This document shows positions 25,806-35,090 of a DNA stretch of 64,000 bases, one piece after another. Numbering within the stretch: the first letter of the stretch is position 1; every line of letters starts with the position of its first letter. Source of the stretch: Neorickettsia sennetsu str. Miyayama (GTDB taxonomy: Bacteria; Pseudomonadota; Alphaproteobacteria; Rickettsiales; Anaplasmataceae); the NCBI RefSeq assembly GCF_000013165.1, contig NC_007798.1, positions 248,001 through 312,000 on the forward strand. The letters run 5' to 3'. The notes below the pieces were generated by a model, which was not told where the DNA came from, did no database searches, and saw only the letters and a program-made list of their open reading frames with translations. A program made the position numbers and the translations under genes.

Positions 25806-28253
25806 ATGTCAGAAGAATTCCCGCCTGCGATGAAACGGTATTTGGAAGTCCGATGCCAATACCCAGATGCGGTTGTTTTCTATAGAGTAGGTGATTTCTA
25901 CGAGATGTTTTTCGAAGATGCACGCGAGGTATCGCATCTACTAGGGTTGCATCTTACTCGAAGGGGTACGTACAAGGGGAAAGATATTCCGATGTGTGGG
26001 GTACCAGTTTCTTCTTGTGAAGTTTACATAAACAAATTAGTAAAGCTAGGTCGTAAGGTTGCTATTTGTGAGCAATTGGAAACAGCAGAGGAAGCAAAAA
26101 AACGTGGTGCCACAGCTATAGTCAGAAGAGATGTAGTTCGGCTGGTTACTCCTGGGACACTTACTGAGGATAATCTTCTAGTGAGTGGGGAGAACAACTA
26201 TTTACTCTGTGTTGCTCCTGGGAAGAATGAGATTGGTCTGGCATGGTTGGATATTTCTACAAAGAAGATTGTCTTCACAAGTGCCAACCCAGCTTCTTTG
26301 GAAAGCTATCTCGCGAAAATTGAGCCCAAGGAGGTATTACTTCCAGATGCAATTGATTCAGAACTGAGAAAAGTTATAGAACAACACAACATCCATATAA
26401 CGAGACGTCCCAATAACCTTTTTCAATTTGATTATGCCGCAAATGAATTGAGAGGGTTTTATAATGTTCTTCAATTGGGTTTTATGGATGCTAGATCTCC
26501 ATGCGAAATTGTTGCTTGTGGTGCTCTGATTGCTTATGCGCGTGCAACACAAATGGGGGAGCTAAAACGGTTAGAATTTCCAAAACGATACGAGAAGGGC
26601 TACTATCTTGCGCTTGATGCATCAACTATTCGAGGTCTGGAGTTAATCGAATCGCAAACACCAGGTGAGAAGAATAGTTTACTGCAAGTAATTGACCAGA
26701 CGTGTACAGCAGGAGGTAAAAGGCTTCTAAAGAGCTATATCGTTTCTCCGCTGATATCGGTCGAAGAAATTCAAGCCCGTCAAGACAAGGTAGAATTTTT
26801 CTTTATACAAGAAGAGTTGCGAAAAAAGGTGCGTACCGAACTTGCTAACATTCCAGATGCAGAGCGAGCACTGTCGCGCATTGCACTGAATCGTGGAGAA
26901 CCAATTGATTGTCTTGCTGTGCATTCCTGTATGAGGAGTTCGCTATTACTCGCTGAGTGTTTTTCTGCTTTCCTAGAGAATGGTTATATTAGAAGCATAT
27001 ATGACAAATGTGCTCCAGATGATGAATTGATGGAGACTTTGCGCACTGCGTTTTTACCAACTTCTAATAGAAAAGTGGATGGCCCGTTTCTAGATCCTAC
27101 ACATCATCCCAAACTTCTAGAGTTGAATAGGTTATCCACCAACGCTGATGTGGTGATAAATGATTTGTTAAACACATACAAAAGGAATACTGGGATTAAC
27201 TCTTTGAAATTGGGTAAGAACAACCTTATAGGCTACTATGTTGAGGTTCCTAAGTCCGCGCCGCTTCTTGATAGTGAAGTTTTTATCCACAGACAATCCT
27301 TGTTGAACAATATACGCTATACAACTCTTGAGTTGCAGAATTTGGAGGCACAGATAGCAAAAGCAAACGAGAACTACAGAAAGTTAGAATTGGAACTTTT
27401 CAGGGAACTGTGTGGAAAAATTCTTGCATCTGAGGGTCCACTGAAAGAAATGATCGCAGCAATAGCAGAACTGGATGTTATAGCTTCCTTTGCTGAGATT
27501 GCTGTTCAAAGAAAATATGTGCGTCCACAGGTTGATAATAGTAACGAACTGCGCATTTCTGGGGGTAGACACCCATTTGTAGAACAGGTGAATGCATTTG
27601 TGCCAAATGATCTAGCTTTTACCTCCGCAGAGCGTGTGTGTGTTTTAACTGGGCCTAATATGGCTGGAAAAAGTACTTACCTGCGTCAAAATGCATTGAT
27701 AACTATACTTGCTCAAATGGGTTCGTTTGTGCCAGCTGATTCTGCTCACATCGGTGTTGTAGATAGGGTTTTTAGTCGCATTGGCGCATCTGATAATATT
27801 GCCATGGGCAAGTCAACGTTTATGGTGGAAATGATGGAGACAGCAAATATAGTTAATAATGCGACATGCAGATCTCTCGTAATCTTAGATGAGGTTGGGA
27901 GAGGTACGTCTACTCTAGACGGTATCTCAATCGCACAAGCTGTTCTTGAATATTTGCATGACTCAGTGAACTGTAAGACTATTTTTGCAACTCATTACAA
28001 CGAGCTTTGTGATCTGGAAAGTAAACTCCCACGGATGAAATGTTACTCAATTGAAGTAAAGCGCTGGCGAGATGAGGTTCTTCTAATGTATAAAATTGTT
28101 CCTGGGCGAGGTGATAATTCGTATGGAATACATACAGCAATGCTTTCTGGTATTCCAGAAGCGATTATCCGTCGCGCAACCGAAATAGCGAAGGAAAAGA
28201 ATCTCAGCATTGAGAATTCCCTTTCTAATGAAAGGATCAGAGTGAAACACTAG
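25806..28253 (+). CDS. mutS: DNA mismatch repair protein MutS
   Basis: Recognises mismatches and starts methyl-independent mismatch repair with MutL. From ATG 25806 the protein is 815 residues. The N-terminal mismatch-binding domain has VGDFYEMFFEDA with the Phe-x-Glu wedge. The lever and clamp domains follow, and the ATPase has Walker A GPNMAGKSTYLRQ, Walker B VILDEVGRGT and the ATHYNEL motif. The open frame extends 55 codons upstream to 25641, but that part is Cys/Leu-rich and unlike any MutS N-terminus, so I exclude it. A short helix-turn-helix tail replaces the longer E. coli C-terminus. Confidence 0.96.
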   Translation: MSEEFPPAMKRYLEVRCQYPDAVVFYRVGDFYEMFFEDAREVSHLLGLHLTRRGTYKGKDIPMCGVPVSSCEVYINKLVKLGRKVAICEQLETAEEAKKRGATAIVRRDVVRLVTPGTLTEDNLLVSGENNYLLCVAPGKNEIGLAWLDISTKKIVFTSANPASLESYLAKIEPKEVLLPDAIDSELRKVIEQHNIHITRRPNNLFQFDYAANELRGFYNVLQLGFMDARSPCEIVACGALIAYARATQMGELKRLEFPKRYEKGYYLALDASTIRGLELIESQTPGEKNSLLQVIDQTCTAGGKRLLKSYIVSPLISVEEIQARQDKVEFFFIQEELRKKVRTELANIPDAERALSRIALNRGEPIDCLAVHSCMRSSLLLAECFSAFLENGYIRSIYDKCAPDDELMETLRTAFLPTSNRKVDGPFLDPTHHPKLLELNRLSTNADVVINDLLNTYKRNTGINSLKLGKNNLIGYYVEVPKSAPLLDSEVFIHRQSLLNNIRYTTLELQNLEAQIAKANENYRKLELELFRELCGKILASEGPLKEMIAAIAELDVIASFAEIAVQRKYVRPQVDNSNELRISGGRHPFVEQVNAFVPNDLAFTSAERVCVLTGPNMAGKSTYLRQNALITILAQMGSFVPADSAHIGVVDRVFSRIGASDNIAMGKSTFMVEMMETANIVNNATCRSLVILDEVGRGTSTLDGISIAQAVLEYLHDSVNCKTIFATHYNELCDLESKLPRMKCYSIEVKRWRDEVLLMYKIVPGRGDNSYGIHTAMLSGIPEAIIRRATEIAKEKNLSIENSLSNERIRVKH

Positions 28254-28489
28254 TGAGGGATGGTACGTATCATTTGTTCTTAAATTTTTTGAGTTTCTCA
28301 TGAGTCAATATGGGTTACTGGGTCGGTGTGGGGTATTCTTTAGGTTATTAATTTAAAGAAGGCGTTGTTTGCATAGCGTGTGCAACTGGAATCCATATTG
28401 AAAGCGTTTATCTTTCCTTTCTGATTACCGTGACAAATAAATATAGTGGTAGTTGTTGTACAGTAGTGTCGATATGTGACTGTTTAACT

Positions 28490-28518
28490 TTGAAATTGTG
28501 CTTTTCCTGACGTACATT
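28490..28518 (+). promoter_or_regulatory. Candidate promoter for rpe
   Basis: TTGAAA (28490-28495), 17 bases, TACATT (28513-28518). An overlapping alternative uses TTGTGC (28496-28501) and TAGAAT (28520-28525) at 18 bases. Either would begin transcription just before rpe. The rest of the 298-base gap after mutS holds no gene I can support. Confidence 0.4.
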
Positions 28519-28551
28519 TTAGAATCTACCTAGTTTAATCCTTTGCATCGG

Positions 28552-29205
28552 ATGATTAAGATCTCCCCTTCCTTACTGTCAGCTGATTTTTTAAATCTAC
28601 ATTCTGATGTGAAACTGTTAGAAGAGTCAGGGGCCGACTCGATTCACATTGATGTGATGGATGGGCACTTTGTGCCGAATTTGACTTTTGGACCTGTCAT
28701 AATAGAGCAAATAAAGAGAATCACATCAATTCCTATTGAAGTACACCTAATGATCCTGAATGCTGAGCAGACTTTTCAGGACTATATCAATGCAGGAGCG
28801 GACACCATTTTTGTGCACAGTGAAGCATGTTTTCACTTGGATAGGATGGTTAATGCAATAAAAAGTCAGTCTGTCAAAGTAGGTGTTGCGTTAAACCCAG
28901 CTACTTCTGAGGAAGCACTAAGATATCTATACAACTCGATAGATGCGGTTTTGATCATGACTGTGAATCCAGGTTTCGCATCTCAGGTTTTTCTTACATC
29001 CCAGCTTGCTAAAGTGAGTTTGGTGCGACGTCGCATAGTGGAACTTGGTGTTGATGTAACCCTTGCTGTTGATGGTGGAATAAATGCCGAAACAGCAAAT
29101 CTTGTAGTCTCCGCTGGTGCCGGGACCCTTGTTACAGGGTCGTATCTCTTTTCTAATAGAAAAAATCTTGGCGCTAAGATTGCATCATTACGCGTGCTTG
29201 CATGA
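28552..29205 (+). CDS. rpe: Ribulose-phosphate 3-epimerase
   Basis: Interconverts ribulose 5-phosphate and xylulose 5-phosphate in the pentose phosphate pathway. The (beta/alpha)8 protein of about 217 residues starts MIKISPSLLSADF at ATG 28552 (a TTG lies three codons upstream). It shows the metal and catalytic motifs IHIDVMDGHFVPN, VHLMI, MTVNPGFASQ and AVDGGIN. Length is normal and the gene stands alone. Confidence 0.95.
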   Translation: MIKISPSLLSADFLNLHSDVKLLEESGADSIHIDVMDGHFVPNLTFGPVIIEQIKRITSIPIEVHLMILNAEQTFQDYINAGADTIFVHSEACFHLDRMVNAIKSQSVKVGVALNPATSEEALRYLYNSIDAVLIMTVNPGFASQVFLTSQLAKVSLVRRRIVELGVDVTLAVDGGINAETANLVVSAGAGTLVTGSYLFSNRKNLGAKIASLRVLA

Positions 29206-29354
29206 TTTTCATCTGAGTTGGATTTTACATATCTTGATGGCAGAACGTAGTTTCTACGCAAGTGCGCGCACGTTATTTTGAGAACTGTGCTTTATTATAG
29301 TGTTGCACGCTGGTGGGACGTGAAATACATTTAACGTGTAGCTGTTTCACAGCT

Positions 29355-30143
29355 CTAAAAGTTTGGAGTATGTAATCCAGCTGGTGAAAGAGTAAAGATT
29401 TCATATCCGGTTTGGGTTACTCCAATAGTGTGTTCAAATTGTGCTGACAAGGACAAATCCTTAGTTCTAACGGTCCATCCATCCCTCCGATCGAGTATTA
29501 CATTAGCTCTACCCGCGTTTATCATTGGCTCGATGGTGAAAAACATTCCAGGTAGCATAATAAGGTCGCTATTTTCATCCGATGCGTAATGTACAACATT
29601 TGGTGGTGCGTGAAATGTTTGTCCTATACCATGGCCACAATATTGGTGGACTATTGAGTATTCGTATTGCGAGGTGTGTGTGCTTATTGCGTGACCAATT
29701 GCATTAAATGGTACGCCTGGTTTAACCACTGCAATGCCGGCCATCATTGCTTCATAAGTGGCTTTACACAGTCTCACCGCTTTGATTGAAGGTGTTCCAA
29801 CGAAATACATCCGACTTGTATCACCGTGCCAGCCATTCAGAATAACTGTGACATCTATATTGAGTATATCTCCATCTCTTAGGGGTACAGCATCTGGGAT
29901 GCCGTGACAGACAACATTATTTTTTGAGGTGCATATCGATTTTGGAAAGCCTTTGTAATGCAATGGTGCCGGAATAGCACCTGCAGCAACTATAAACTCG
30001 TGACATAACTTGTTTAGTTCATCAGTTGTAACACCTGGTTTTACATAATCGGTAATGTAATCCAGTACTTCCGCGGCTAAGTGGCCAGCTTTTCTCATGG
30101 ATTCAAAATCTTTCTCTGAATGTATTTTTATGTCTGTGACCAT
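29355..30143 (-). CDS. map: Methionine aminopeptidase, type I
   Basis: Removes N-terminal methionine from nascent proteins. The 262-residue pita-bread-fold enzyme has the five metal ligands in their usual contexts: DGDILNIDVTVILNGWHGDTSR (two Asp), GHGIGQTFH (His), FTIEPMIN (Glu) and the C-terminal QFEHTIGVT (Glu). The N-terminal extension of type I bacterial enzymes is absent, as expected. Gene order with coq7 and dsbB further upstream is on the same strand, but a 205-base gap separates them; I find no gene in that gap. Confidence 0.95.
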   Translation of the reverse strand: MVTDIKIHSEKDFESMRKAGHLAAEVLDYITDYVKPGVTTDELNKLCHEFIVAAGAIPAPLHYKGFPKSICTSKNNVVCHGIPDAVPLRDGDILNIDVTVILNGWHGDTSRMYFVGTPSIKAVRLCKATYEAMMAGIAVVKPGVPFNAIGHAISTHTSQYEYSIVHQYCGHGIGQTFHAPPNVVHYASDENSDLIMLPGMFFTIEPMINAGRANVILDRRDGWTVRTKDLSLSAQFEHTIGVTQTGYEIFTLSPAGLHTPNF

Positions 30144-30348
30144 AAGCTTAGTAGATCTTCTCCCAATTGTGAGTTCTGTTAATTCATGATTATGTACCGA
30201 ACTATTAACCTCTTTTTGCTATGCGACATAACTATACAACCGCGTGAACCGCTAATCTGCGATGCTAAACATTTTAGTTCCCTCACAAATCTCGCTGCAA
30301 TAGAATGCGCCACTTCGAAGAGGGGTGTACAACTGCAAAAGAATATAC

Positions 30349-30876
30349 CTAAATTTTTTCTGCGATGAAAATCCCAACTCTGCAACCTAGACTTACAACT
30401 CCTGTGATGATGGAATGAAATGGTGCTTTTTTTGCCTCATTTGCCAACCCTATGTCTTTATGTTCAACTTCTTCTTGGTGAAATTGCACGATTTTTTCCA
30501 AGAGTTGAGGCTCGTTTGGTTTAACCTTTGTGAGAAACTTTATTTGTTTTTGGTAGTGTCTATCTATTGTATCTTCAATTGCAGCGGTACAAGACATTGC
30601 AACTTGGATGCCCGCCTTAGCACTTAGGTATCCCACTCCAAAAGCAATGCCTTTCCAAACTCCCAACAGAATAGTTGGCCTAGCCCTCAATTGAATAATT
30701 TGAGAATGAAAAAACTGTAGATGCTTTTGTTCGGTTTTCATCATCTCGTAAATCAATTCTCTCTTCTCTGGATTATTCTTAAGGCCACGCAATTGGCCTC
30801 TGTAAATATACACAGCAGCTGATTCGCCTGCATGGTTTACTCTTAATATTCTCTCAATTAGCGGACCGGCTTTCAT
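30349..30876 (-). CDS. coq7: COQ7-family ubiquinone hydroxylase (2-polyprenyl-3-methyl-6-methoxybenzoquinol monooxygenase)
   Basis: A di-iron enzyme that performs the penultimate hydroxylation of ubiquinone synthesis. The 175-residue protein from ATG 30876 has the characteristic repeated E-x-x-H motifs: RVNHAGESAAV near residue 12, MKTEQKHLQFF, and EEVEHKD toward the C-terminus. A TTG lies five codons upstream at 30891. The start overlaps the end of dsbB by about 23 bases, so the pair is translationally coupled on the minus strand. Confidence 0.92.
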   Translation of the reverse strand: MKAGPLIERILRVNHAGESAAVYIYRGQLRGLKNNPEKRELIYEMMKTEQKHLQFFHSQIIQLRARPTILLGVWKGIAFGVGYLSAKAGIQVAMSCTAAIEDTIDRHYQKQIKFLTKVKPNEPQLLEKIVQFHQEEVEHKDIGLANEAKKAPFHSIITGVVSLGCRVGIFIAEKI

Positions 30877-31351
30877 TTTTAATACACGCAAAAATTACCA
30901 AAAGTGCACTCCCTAGAGAATACAACAGATTTAAATAAGTCAAACGTATTCCAAGTAATTTTTGTGGATTATCACAACGTACTATTTCATTTGTGGCAAT
31001 TTGTTCATATAGATTAGCAATATCAAGTGTATCATGGTATGTGGTAGCACAATTTTCTGCCATGGTGAAAATGTGCTTCTCTATTCCTATGTGGTAGAGC
31101 GTTATCAGTGTGCCTAAAAAAAGTGATGCCACAGCAAAGTAGATGAGAAAGCGATTTCCGTTTTCCATTAAAAGAAGTCCGATGGCTATTATCATACTAA
31201 TAAAATAAGGCCATCTTTCATATATGCAAAGGGTACAGGGATAATAATGAAATCCATATTGCAAGATTACAGCCAGGAGCAGGGCCAGCGAAGAAGGCAC
31301 AAGAAGCGAAATCGCGACCAATCTGTCTGAGGAGGGGAGATGCTTGTGCAT
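30854..31351 (-). CDS. DsbB-family disulfide bond formation protein
   Basis: An inner-membrane quinone-dependent oxidase that would reoxidise a DsbA-like periplasmic thiol oxidase. The 165-residue protein has four hydrophobic helices, the periplasmic CxxC pair as CTLC in YYPCTLCIYERWPYF, and a second periplasmic loop with two separated cysteines (NCATTYHD... and VRCDNP). That matches the DsbB/DsbI arrangement. It is coupled to coq7, which makes the quinone it would use. An ATG at 31351 begins the gene. Confidence 0.88.
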   Translation of the reverse strand: MHKHLPSSDRLVAISLLVPSSLALLLAVILQYGFHYYPCTLCIYERWPYFISMIIAIGLLLMENGNRFLIYFAVASLFLGTLITLYHIGIEKHIFTMAENCATTYHDTLDIANLYEQIATNEIVRCDNPQKLLGIRLTYLNLLYSLGSALLVIFACIKNESRSAN

Positions 31352-31574
31352 TGCTCTAGTGTACTATATTACGTATTTCAAATATTAAACTAAAGTGCTT
31401 ATTAATTTGATAAAGAATTGAATAATATACTCTTGCTGCACCCTAGGAGATTAAGAAAATCAAGCGTTATGGTAGCATTGTGTAGGTGATTTTGCACCAT
31501 AGTTATAGGTATAAAGCTCTGTCGTGTCTGCTGGCTTGCCTTATAACATGCACTACTTAAACGGATGTGTTTGC

Positions 31575-31739
31575 ATGTCCAAGCCCGGTTTATACCTAAA
31601 GAGCGCTATTCGAATTTTAGCGGCGTTATTCTTGTGTTTTTGAGGAAAAAGAGTCATTTCCATGGAACAAAAAGTACCTTCAGAGTTATACCGCCGTAGA
31701 TTTTATGGGGAATATGTAGATCATCTGGTAGTGTTGTGA
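31575..31739 (+). pseudogene. Possible small gene interrupted by an in-frame TGA
   Basis: In the 500-base gap before rpoH, ATG 31575 opens 22 codons (MSKPGLYLKSAIRILAALF, then LCF), stopping at TGA 31641-31643. The same frame then continues for 31 codons through a second ATG at 31662 to TGA 31737-31739. Read through as one piece, it would be a hydrophobic N-terminal helix followed by a charged tail (MEQKVPSELYRRRFYGEYVD). GAGGAAAAAGAG precedes the second ATG. It could be a decayed membrane microprotein, two tiny frames, or chance. The rest of 31352-31820 shows nothing else. Confidence 0.2.
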
Positions 31740-31820
31740 TCAAGCTGAGTTACACGTACTTCCCTTTTTGTCAGCGGATAGAAAAATCATTATAAGCAGA
31801 ATGTAATCATGAGGTAGGTA

Positions 31821-31829
31821 TGCTATAAT
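31821..31829 (+). promoter_or_regulatory. Extended -10 promoter of rpoH-ftsZ
   Basis: TGC-TATAAT is an extended -10 element, 24 bases before the rpoH ATG. The -35 position (31801-31806) is a poor match, as usual for extended -10 promoters. Confidence 0.55.
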
Positions 31830-31853
31830 CTCTTAGTTTTTACTGTTGTTTGC

Positions 31854-32720
31854 ATGAGAGAGCTCTTATTACCCGTTGATAATTCTGAGTTTGATGCCTA
31901 TGCACGGAAGATCTTAGCAATTCCGATACTGCAGGAGGAAGAAGAACGCGAGCTTATAGATAGGTGGTTTGTTCACAGGGATATTTCGGCGGCTCAGAGG
32001 CTTGTTGAGGCCTATTTGAGGCTGGTAGTTAAGGTGACTGTACGATTTAGAAATTATGGCTTTCCTCTTATGGATCTTGCTTCCGAGGGAAACATTGGTC
32101 TGATGAAGGCTATAAAAAATTTTAACCCGACACTCGGGCATGGAATCGCTACTTATGCAATATGGTGGATAAAAGCTGCTATAAATGAGTATGTCATAAG
32201 GTCTTGGTCCATGGTGAAAATTGGTACGACTGCTGCTCAGCGGAGACTCTTCTTTAATTTGCGCAAGTTGAAGAATTCTGGTAGTGTTGCTGGTCTGGAT
32301 GAGAACCAGGTGGTGAAAAGGATTTCAGAAATTCTTGCAGTATCAAAAAATGATGTAGAGGAAATGGAAAGGATTCTAAATGCTCGGGATGTTTCTCTGA
32401 ATATGCAGTTGGGCGAGGATGATAGTTCGGAGGTTCACGATCTCGTTCCTTTTCCAGAGGCAAATCAGGAGGCTGTTCTTTTAGAAACACAGGAGAGACA
32501 GATGAAAAGTCAGTTGCTTTATGAGGCAGTTGAGGCACTTGAAGCGCGCCATAAAGAGATTTTTGTTGCCAGGAGCCTAAGTGCAGTTCCTAGGACGCTT
32601 AAAGAGCTTGGGGAGAAATTTTCTATTTCTCAAGAGAGGGTTAGGCAGATACATGCTCGGGCAATGAAGAAAGTGACAGAGTATGTGGAAAAGCATGGAA
32701 GAAAACTTGGGATAGTATAA
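31854..32720 (+). CDS. rpoH: Heat-shock sigma factor RpoH (sigma 32)
   Basis: Directs transcription of chaperone and protease genes, which in this window plausibly include lon and clpA. The 288-residue sigma70-family protein has region 2 (AQRLVEAYLRLVVKVTVRFRNYG, GLMKAIKNFNP, the WWIKAAINEYVIRSW block) and region 4 (LKELGEKFSISQERVRQIHARAM). The region-2/3 RpoH box lies around residues 120-140 (QRRLFFNLRKLK). There is no region 1.1, separating it from RpoD. ftsZ begins six bases after its stop, so both are almost certainly on one transcript. Confidence 0.95.
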   Translation: MRELLLPVDNSEFDAYARKILAIPILQEEEERELIDRWFVHRDISAAQRLVEAYLRLVVKVTVRFRNYGFPLMDLASEGNIGLMKAIKNFNPTLGHGIATYAIWWIKAAINEYVIRSWSMVKIGTTAAQRRLFFNLRKLKNSGSVAGLDENQVVKRISEILAVSKNDVEEMERILNARDVSLNMQLGEDDSSEVHDLVPFPEANQEAVLLETQERQMKSQLLYEAVEALEARHKEIFVARSLSAVPRTLKELGEKFSISQERVRQIHARAMKKVTEYVEKHGRKLGIV

Positions 32721-32726
32721 CCGAAC

Positions 32727-33845
32727 ATGACCTTGCGTTTATCTGTACCGTTGGAACAGAATCAGCGTCAGAGTTTGCTTTGTCCGAAAATAGCGGTTAT
32801 CGGAGTCGGCGGGGCAGGTGGTAACGCGATCAATAATATGATTAACTCCGGTCTCCGTGGTGTTAAATTTATTGCTGCGAATACTGATGCACAAGCTCTT
32901 GAGCATTCTCTTGCTGATGTGAAAATTCAATTGGGGGCTAATCTCACAAAGGGGTTGGGAGCTGGATCCATACCTGAGATCGGCAGGCAGGCAGCAGAAG
33001 AATCTATTAATGAGCTTGCTGAGGCTATAGAAGACACTGATATGCTATTTATCACTGCCGGTATGGGTGGCGGTACCGGTACTGGTGCAGCAACGGTGAT
33101 AGCAAGATTGGCAATGGAGCGAAAAGTTCTAGTCGTGGCAGTTGTGACGAAACCTTTTTATTTTGAGGGCGCTCGCAGGGCTAAGGTAGCTGAGGTTGGG
33201 CTTGAAGCGTTAAGAAGGGTAGTGGATACCTATATAGTGATTAATAATCAAAATCTTTTCAGGATAGCGAATGAAAAAACAACATTTGCGGATGCGTTTA
33301 AAGAGGTTGATAAAATTCTCTATTTTCATGTGAGAGAGATAAGTAGCTTGATGGTGAATCCAGGGTATATTAACCTTGATTTTGCAGATGTCCGTTCAGT
33401 CATGAGCAAGATGGGCAAAGCTCTTATGGGGACAAGCGAAGCTTCGGGCGAGAATAGGGCAGTTAAAGCCGCTGAGAATTCTATAGCGAATCCGTTGCTG
33501 GATAATCTTTCTGTGCAAGATGCAAAAGGTATTTTGATTAATATTACTGGCGGTCCGGATATGACGCTTTTTGAAGTAGATGCAGCCGCAAATTGTGTCA
33601 GAGAGAAGGCTAGTGAGAATGTTAATATAATTTTTGGTTCTACTTGTTCCGAGTCCATGAGTAATGTCGTGCGGGTCTCTGTTGTTGCCACTGGAATTTC
33701 TCCAGATCACAGTGAATTGAGCGAGACAGGGGATCTAGATGAGGAAGGTTTTTCTGGGTGGAGAGAGGAGAAATCTGACGAGCAAAAAAAAATGGAGTTG
33801 CTCGAGATTCCGGCTTTTATCCGCAGGGTAAAGAAGAAATCTTGA
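32727..33845 (+). CDS. ftsZ: Cell division protein FtsZ
   Basis: Tubulin-like GTPase that forms the division ring. The 372-residue protein has the [12 protein letters not shown] nucleotide loop, the tubulin signature GGGTGTGAA, and the T7 loop around [12 protein letters not shown] short charged linker (about residues 325-355) leads to the C-terminal peptide LEIPAFIRR that binds FtsA/ZipA-like anchors. It is shorter than Caulobacter FtsZ because the linker is reduced. It follows rpoH by six bases rather than lying in a mur/ftsQA cluster. Confidence 0.96.
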   Translation: MTLRLSVPLEQNQRQSLLCPKIAVIGVGGAGGNAINNMINSGLRGVKFIAANTDAQALEHSLADVKIQLGANLTKGLGAGSIPEIGRQAAEESINELAEAIEDTDMLFITAGMGGGTGTGAATVIARLAMERKVLVVAVVTKPFYFEGARRAKVAEVGLEALRRVVDTYIVINNQNLFRIANEKTTFADAFKEVDKILYFHVREISSLMVNPGYINLDFADVRSVMSKMGKALMGTSEASGENRAVKAAENSIANPLLDNLSVQDAKGILINITGGPDMTLFEVDAAANCVREKASENVNIIFGSTCSESMSNVVRVSVVATGISPDHSELSETGDLDEEGFSGWREEKSDEQKKMELLEIPAFIRRVKKKS

Positions 33846-34178
33846 TTTTTCTAGTAGACCCTAATCGTGTTTTGTAGGTTTCGTTTTTACAGTCTTATCG
33901 AATATCGCTTTCTCGGTTTACCGTGCTTATTTGTTTCGTTTTTTCTTTTTGAAGGAATTCCATTCTCCTTCGTGGTGCGTGCAATTTTCTAGTCTTTATT
34001 AAGACGTCGAGGTCCCGAGAGAAAACTTTTGCGTGGTATTTAAGACACTGACACACTTTTTCTTCGTGTTCAAATTATTACTTTTTTGTGTCCGGAGAGA
34101 TTCTAAGTGTACTTTTGCTTGGTTTCCGCGGTGTAATCTTTTTGCTAATCTTACCCTTTGAGTTGAGTATTTTTAGAG
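33846..34178 (+). other. Gene-free leader between ftsZ and hpf
   Basis: This 333-base stretch holds no credible gene on either strand. It is T-rich on the plus strand and contains a hairpin, GAAGGA...TCCTTC (about 33952-33972), that lacks a following T-tract. It presumably carries the end of the rpoH-ftsZ transcript and the hpf promoter. Confidence 0.4.
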
Positions 34179-34739
34179 ATGAAAGTAACAGTTTCTGGGC
34201 ATGGTTTTGATTTAGGTTCTAGCTTATCTGAGTATATCACTGATCGGATTCTTTTTAGTGTGAAGAAACATCTCGTACAAGCTGTGGGTGCTCGTGTTTC
34301 ACTTTCTAAGGAAGGACGCTTCTTTCACGTAGATGTGATCGTAAATAGCCCTATATCGCTAATTAAAGCAAGTGGCGAGTCTCATGATCCGTATCTAGCT
34401 TTTGATAGTGCTTTTTCAAAAATATTATTAAAGTTGCGTCGATATAAAGATAGGTTAAAGGAGCATAAATCAGAGGCCAAGTGCAGCATGAAATTTGCTC
34501 TACATCATCATGAGTATGAAACACAAGGGCCAAGGGCTATTCTGGTTAAAGAGGAGAAAATTCATCTTAGGCAGCTTTCTCTAGAGGAAGCCATAATGCA
34601 TATGGACCTTATGGCACTGCCCGCTTTTGTTTTTATTAATCTTGAAACGAATAAGTTGAATATAATTCATAAAGAAGATAACTCAAAAGAGACTATTGTT
34701 CTTCTAGATACAAACCAAGAGTTTAAAGAGATAGATTAA
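34179..34739 (+). CDS. hpf: Ribosome hibernation-promoting factor, long form
   Basis: Binds 30S subunits and dimerises 70S ribosomes into inactive 100S particles during stress. The 186-residue protein has the N-terminal HPF/YfiA domain (residues 1-105, starting MKVTVSGHGFDLGSSLSEYI) and the C-terminal dimerisation domain (about 130-186, with SLEEAIMHMDLMALPAFVFI), so it is the long form. A candidate lipoprotein gene follows after 21 bases with its own ribosome-binding site. Confidence 0.93.
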   Translation: MKVTVSGHGFDLGSSLSEYITDRILFSVKKHLVQAVGARVSLSKEGRFFHVDVIVNSPISLIKASGESHDPYLAFDSAFSKILLKLRRYKDRLKEHKSEAKCSMKFALHHHEYETQGPRAILVKEEKIHLRQLSLEEAIMHMDLMALPAFVFINLETNKLNIIHKEDNSKETIVLLDTNQEFKEID

Positions 34740-34760
34740 TCCTTGATAGCAAGGTGATTG

Positions 34761-34862
34761 ATGATTCGTATTTATAGTATTTATATATTGCTTGCTGTGG
34801 CGGTAGTAGCTTGGATAGGTTCTTGTGTATATTCTTCCTCCTGCTATAAGACATTAGGTTAA
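34761..34862 (+). CDS. Tiny putative lipoprotein
   Basis: A 33-codon frame starts at ATG 34761 with AAGGTG six bases upstream. The product has a basic start (MIRIY), a hydrophobic stretch (IYILLAVAVVAWIGS) and a Cys at position 22 in the context W-I-G-S-C, an acceptable lipobox, leaving a mature peptide of only about 12 residues. It resembles entericidin-size lipoproteins in layout, though I cannot assign it to that family. The spacing behind hpf suggests the two share a transcript. Confidence 0.5.
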   Translation: MIRIYSIYILLAVAVVAWIGSCVYSSSCYKTLG

Positions 34863-34922
34863 AGGGAAAAGTTAATGACAATTATGGTTCGGCTTTTGTG
34901 ATGTTTGGTAGATAAGGTAAGT

Positions 34923-35042
34923 ATGGCAGTGATAAGCACATCGCGTGTGGGGATGTTCTCCAGGGAGTCTTTTTCTGTGATCCCGCCTAGCCGGCAGCAG
35001 TGGGAGGAGATTCTGGCGCACGTCGCAGTGAGAAGCAGATAA
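34923..35042 (+). CDS. Possible 39-residue protein in a GC-richer patch
   Basis: ATG 34923 has AAGG five bases upstream and opens 39 codons. The product is soluble and basic (MAVISTSRVGMFSRESFSVI, then PPSRQQWEEILAHVAVRSR). The patch is clearly more GC-rich than its surroundings. Just after it, an excellent AGGAGGTG (about 35081-35088) precedes ATG-TCA-CTA-TAA, a three-codon frame. The minus strand is also open here for 73 codons. No family recognised; it could also be part of an RNA. Confidence 0.3.
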   Translation: MAVISTSRVGMFSRESFSVIPPSRQQWEEILAHVAVRSR

Positions 35043-35090
35043 AGCGAGGATCCAATGGACATGGTCCCACTATCTATCACAGGAGGTGTG

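Noticed and set aside
34992-35003. GGCAGCAGTGGG identical to a conserved 16S rRNA segment
   Set aside because: Only 12 bases match and the flanks do not resemble 16S rRNA; coincidence.
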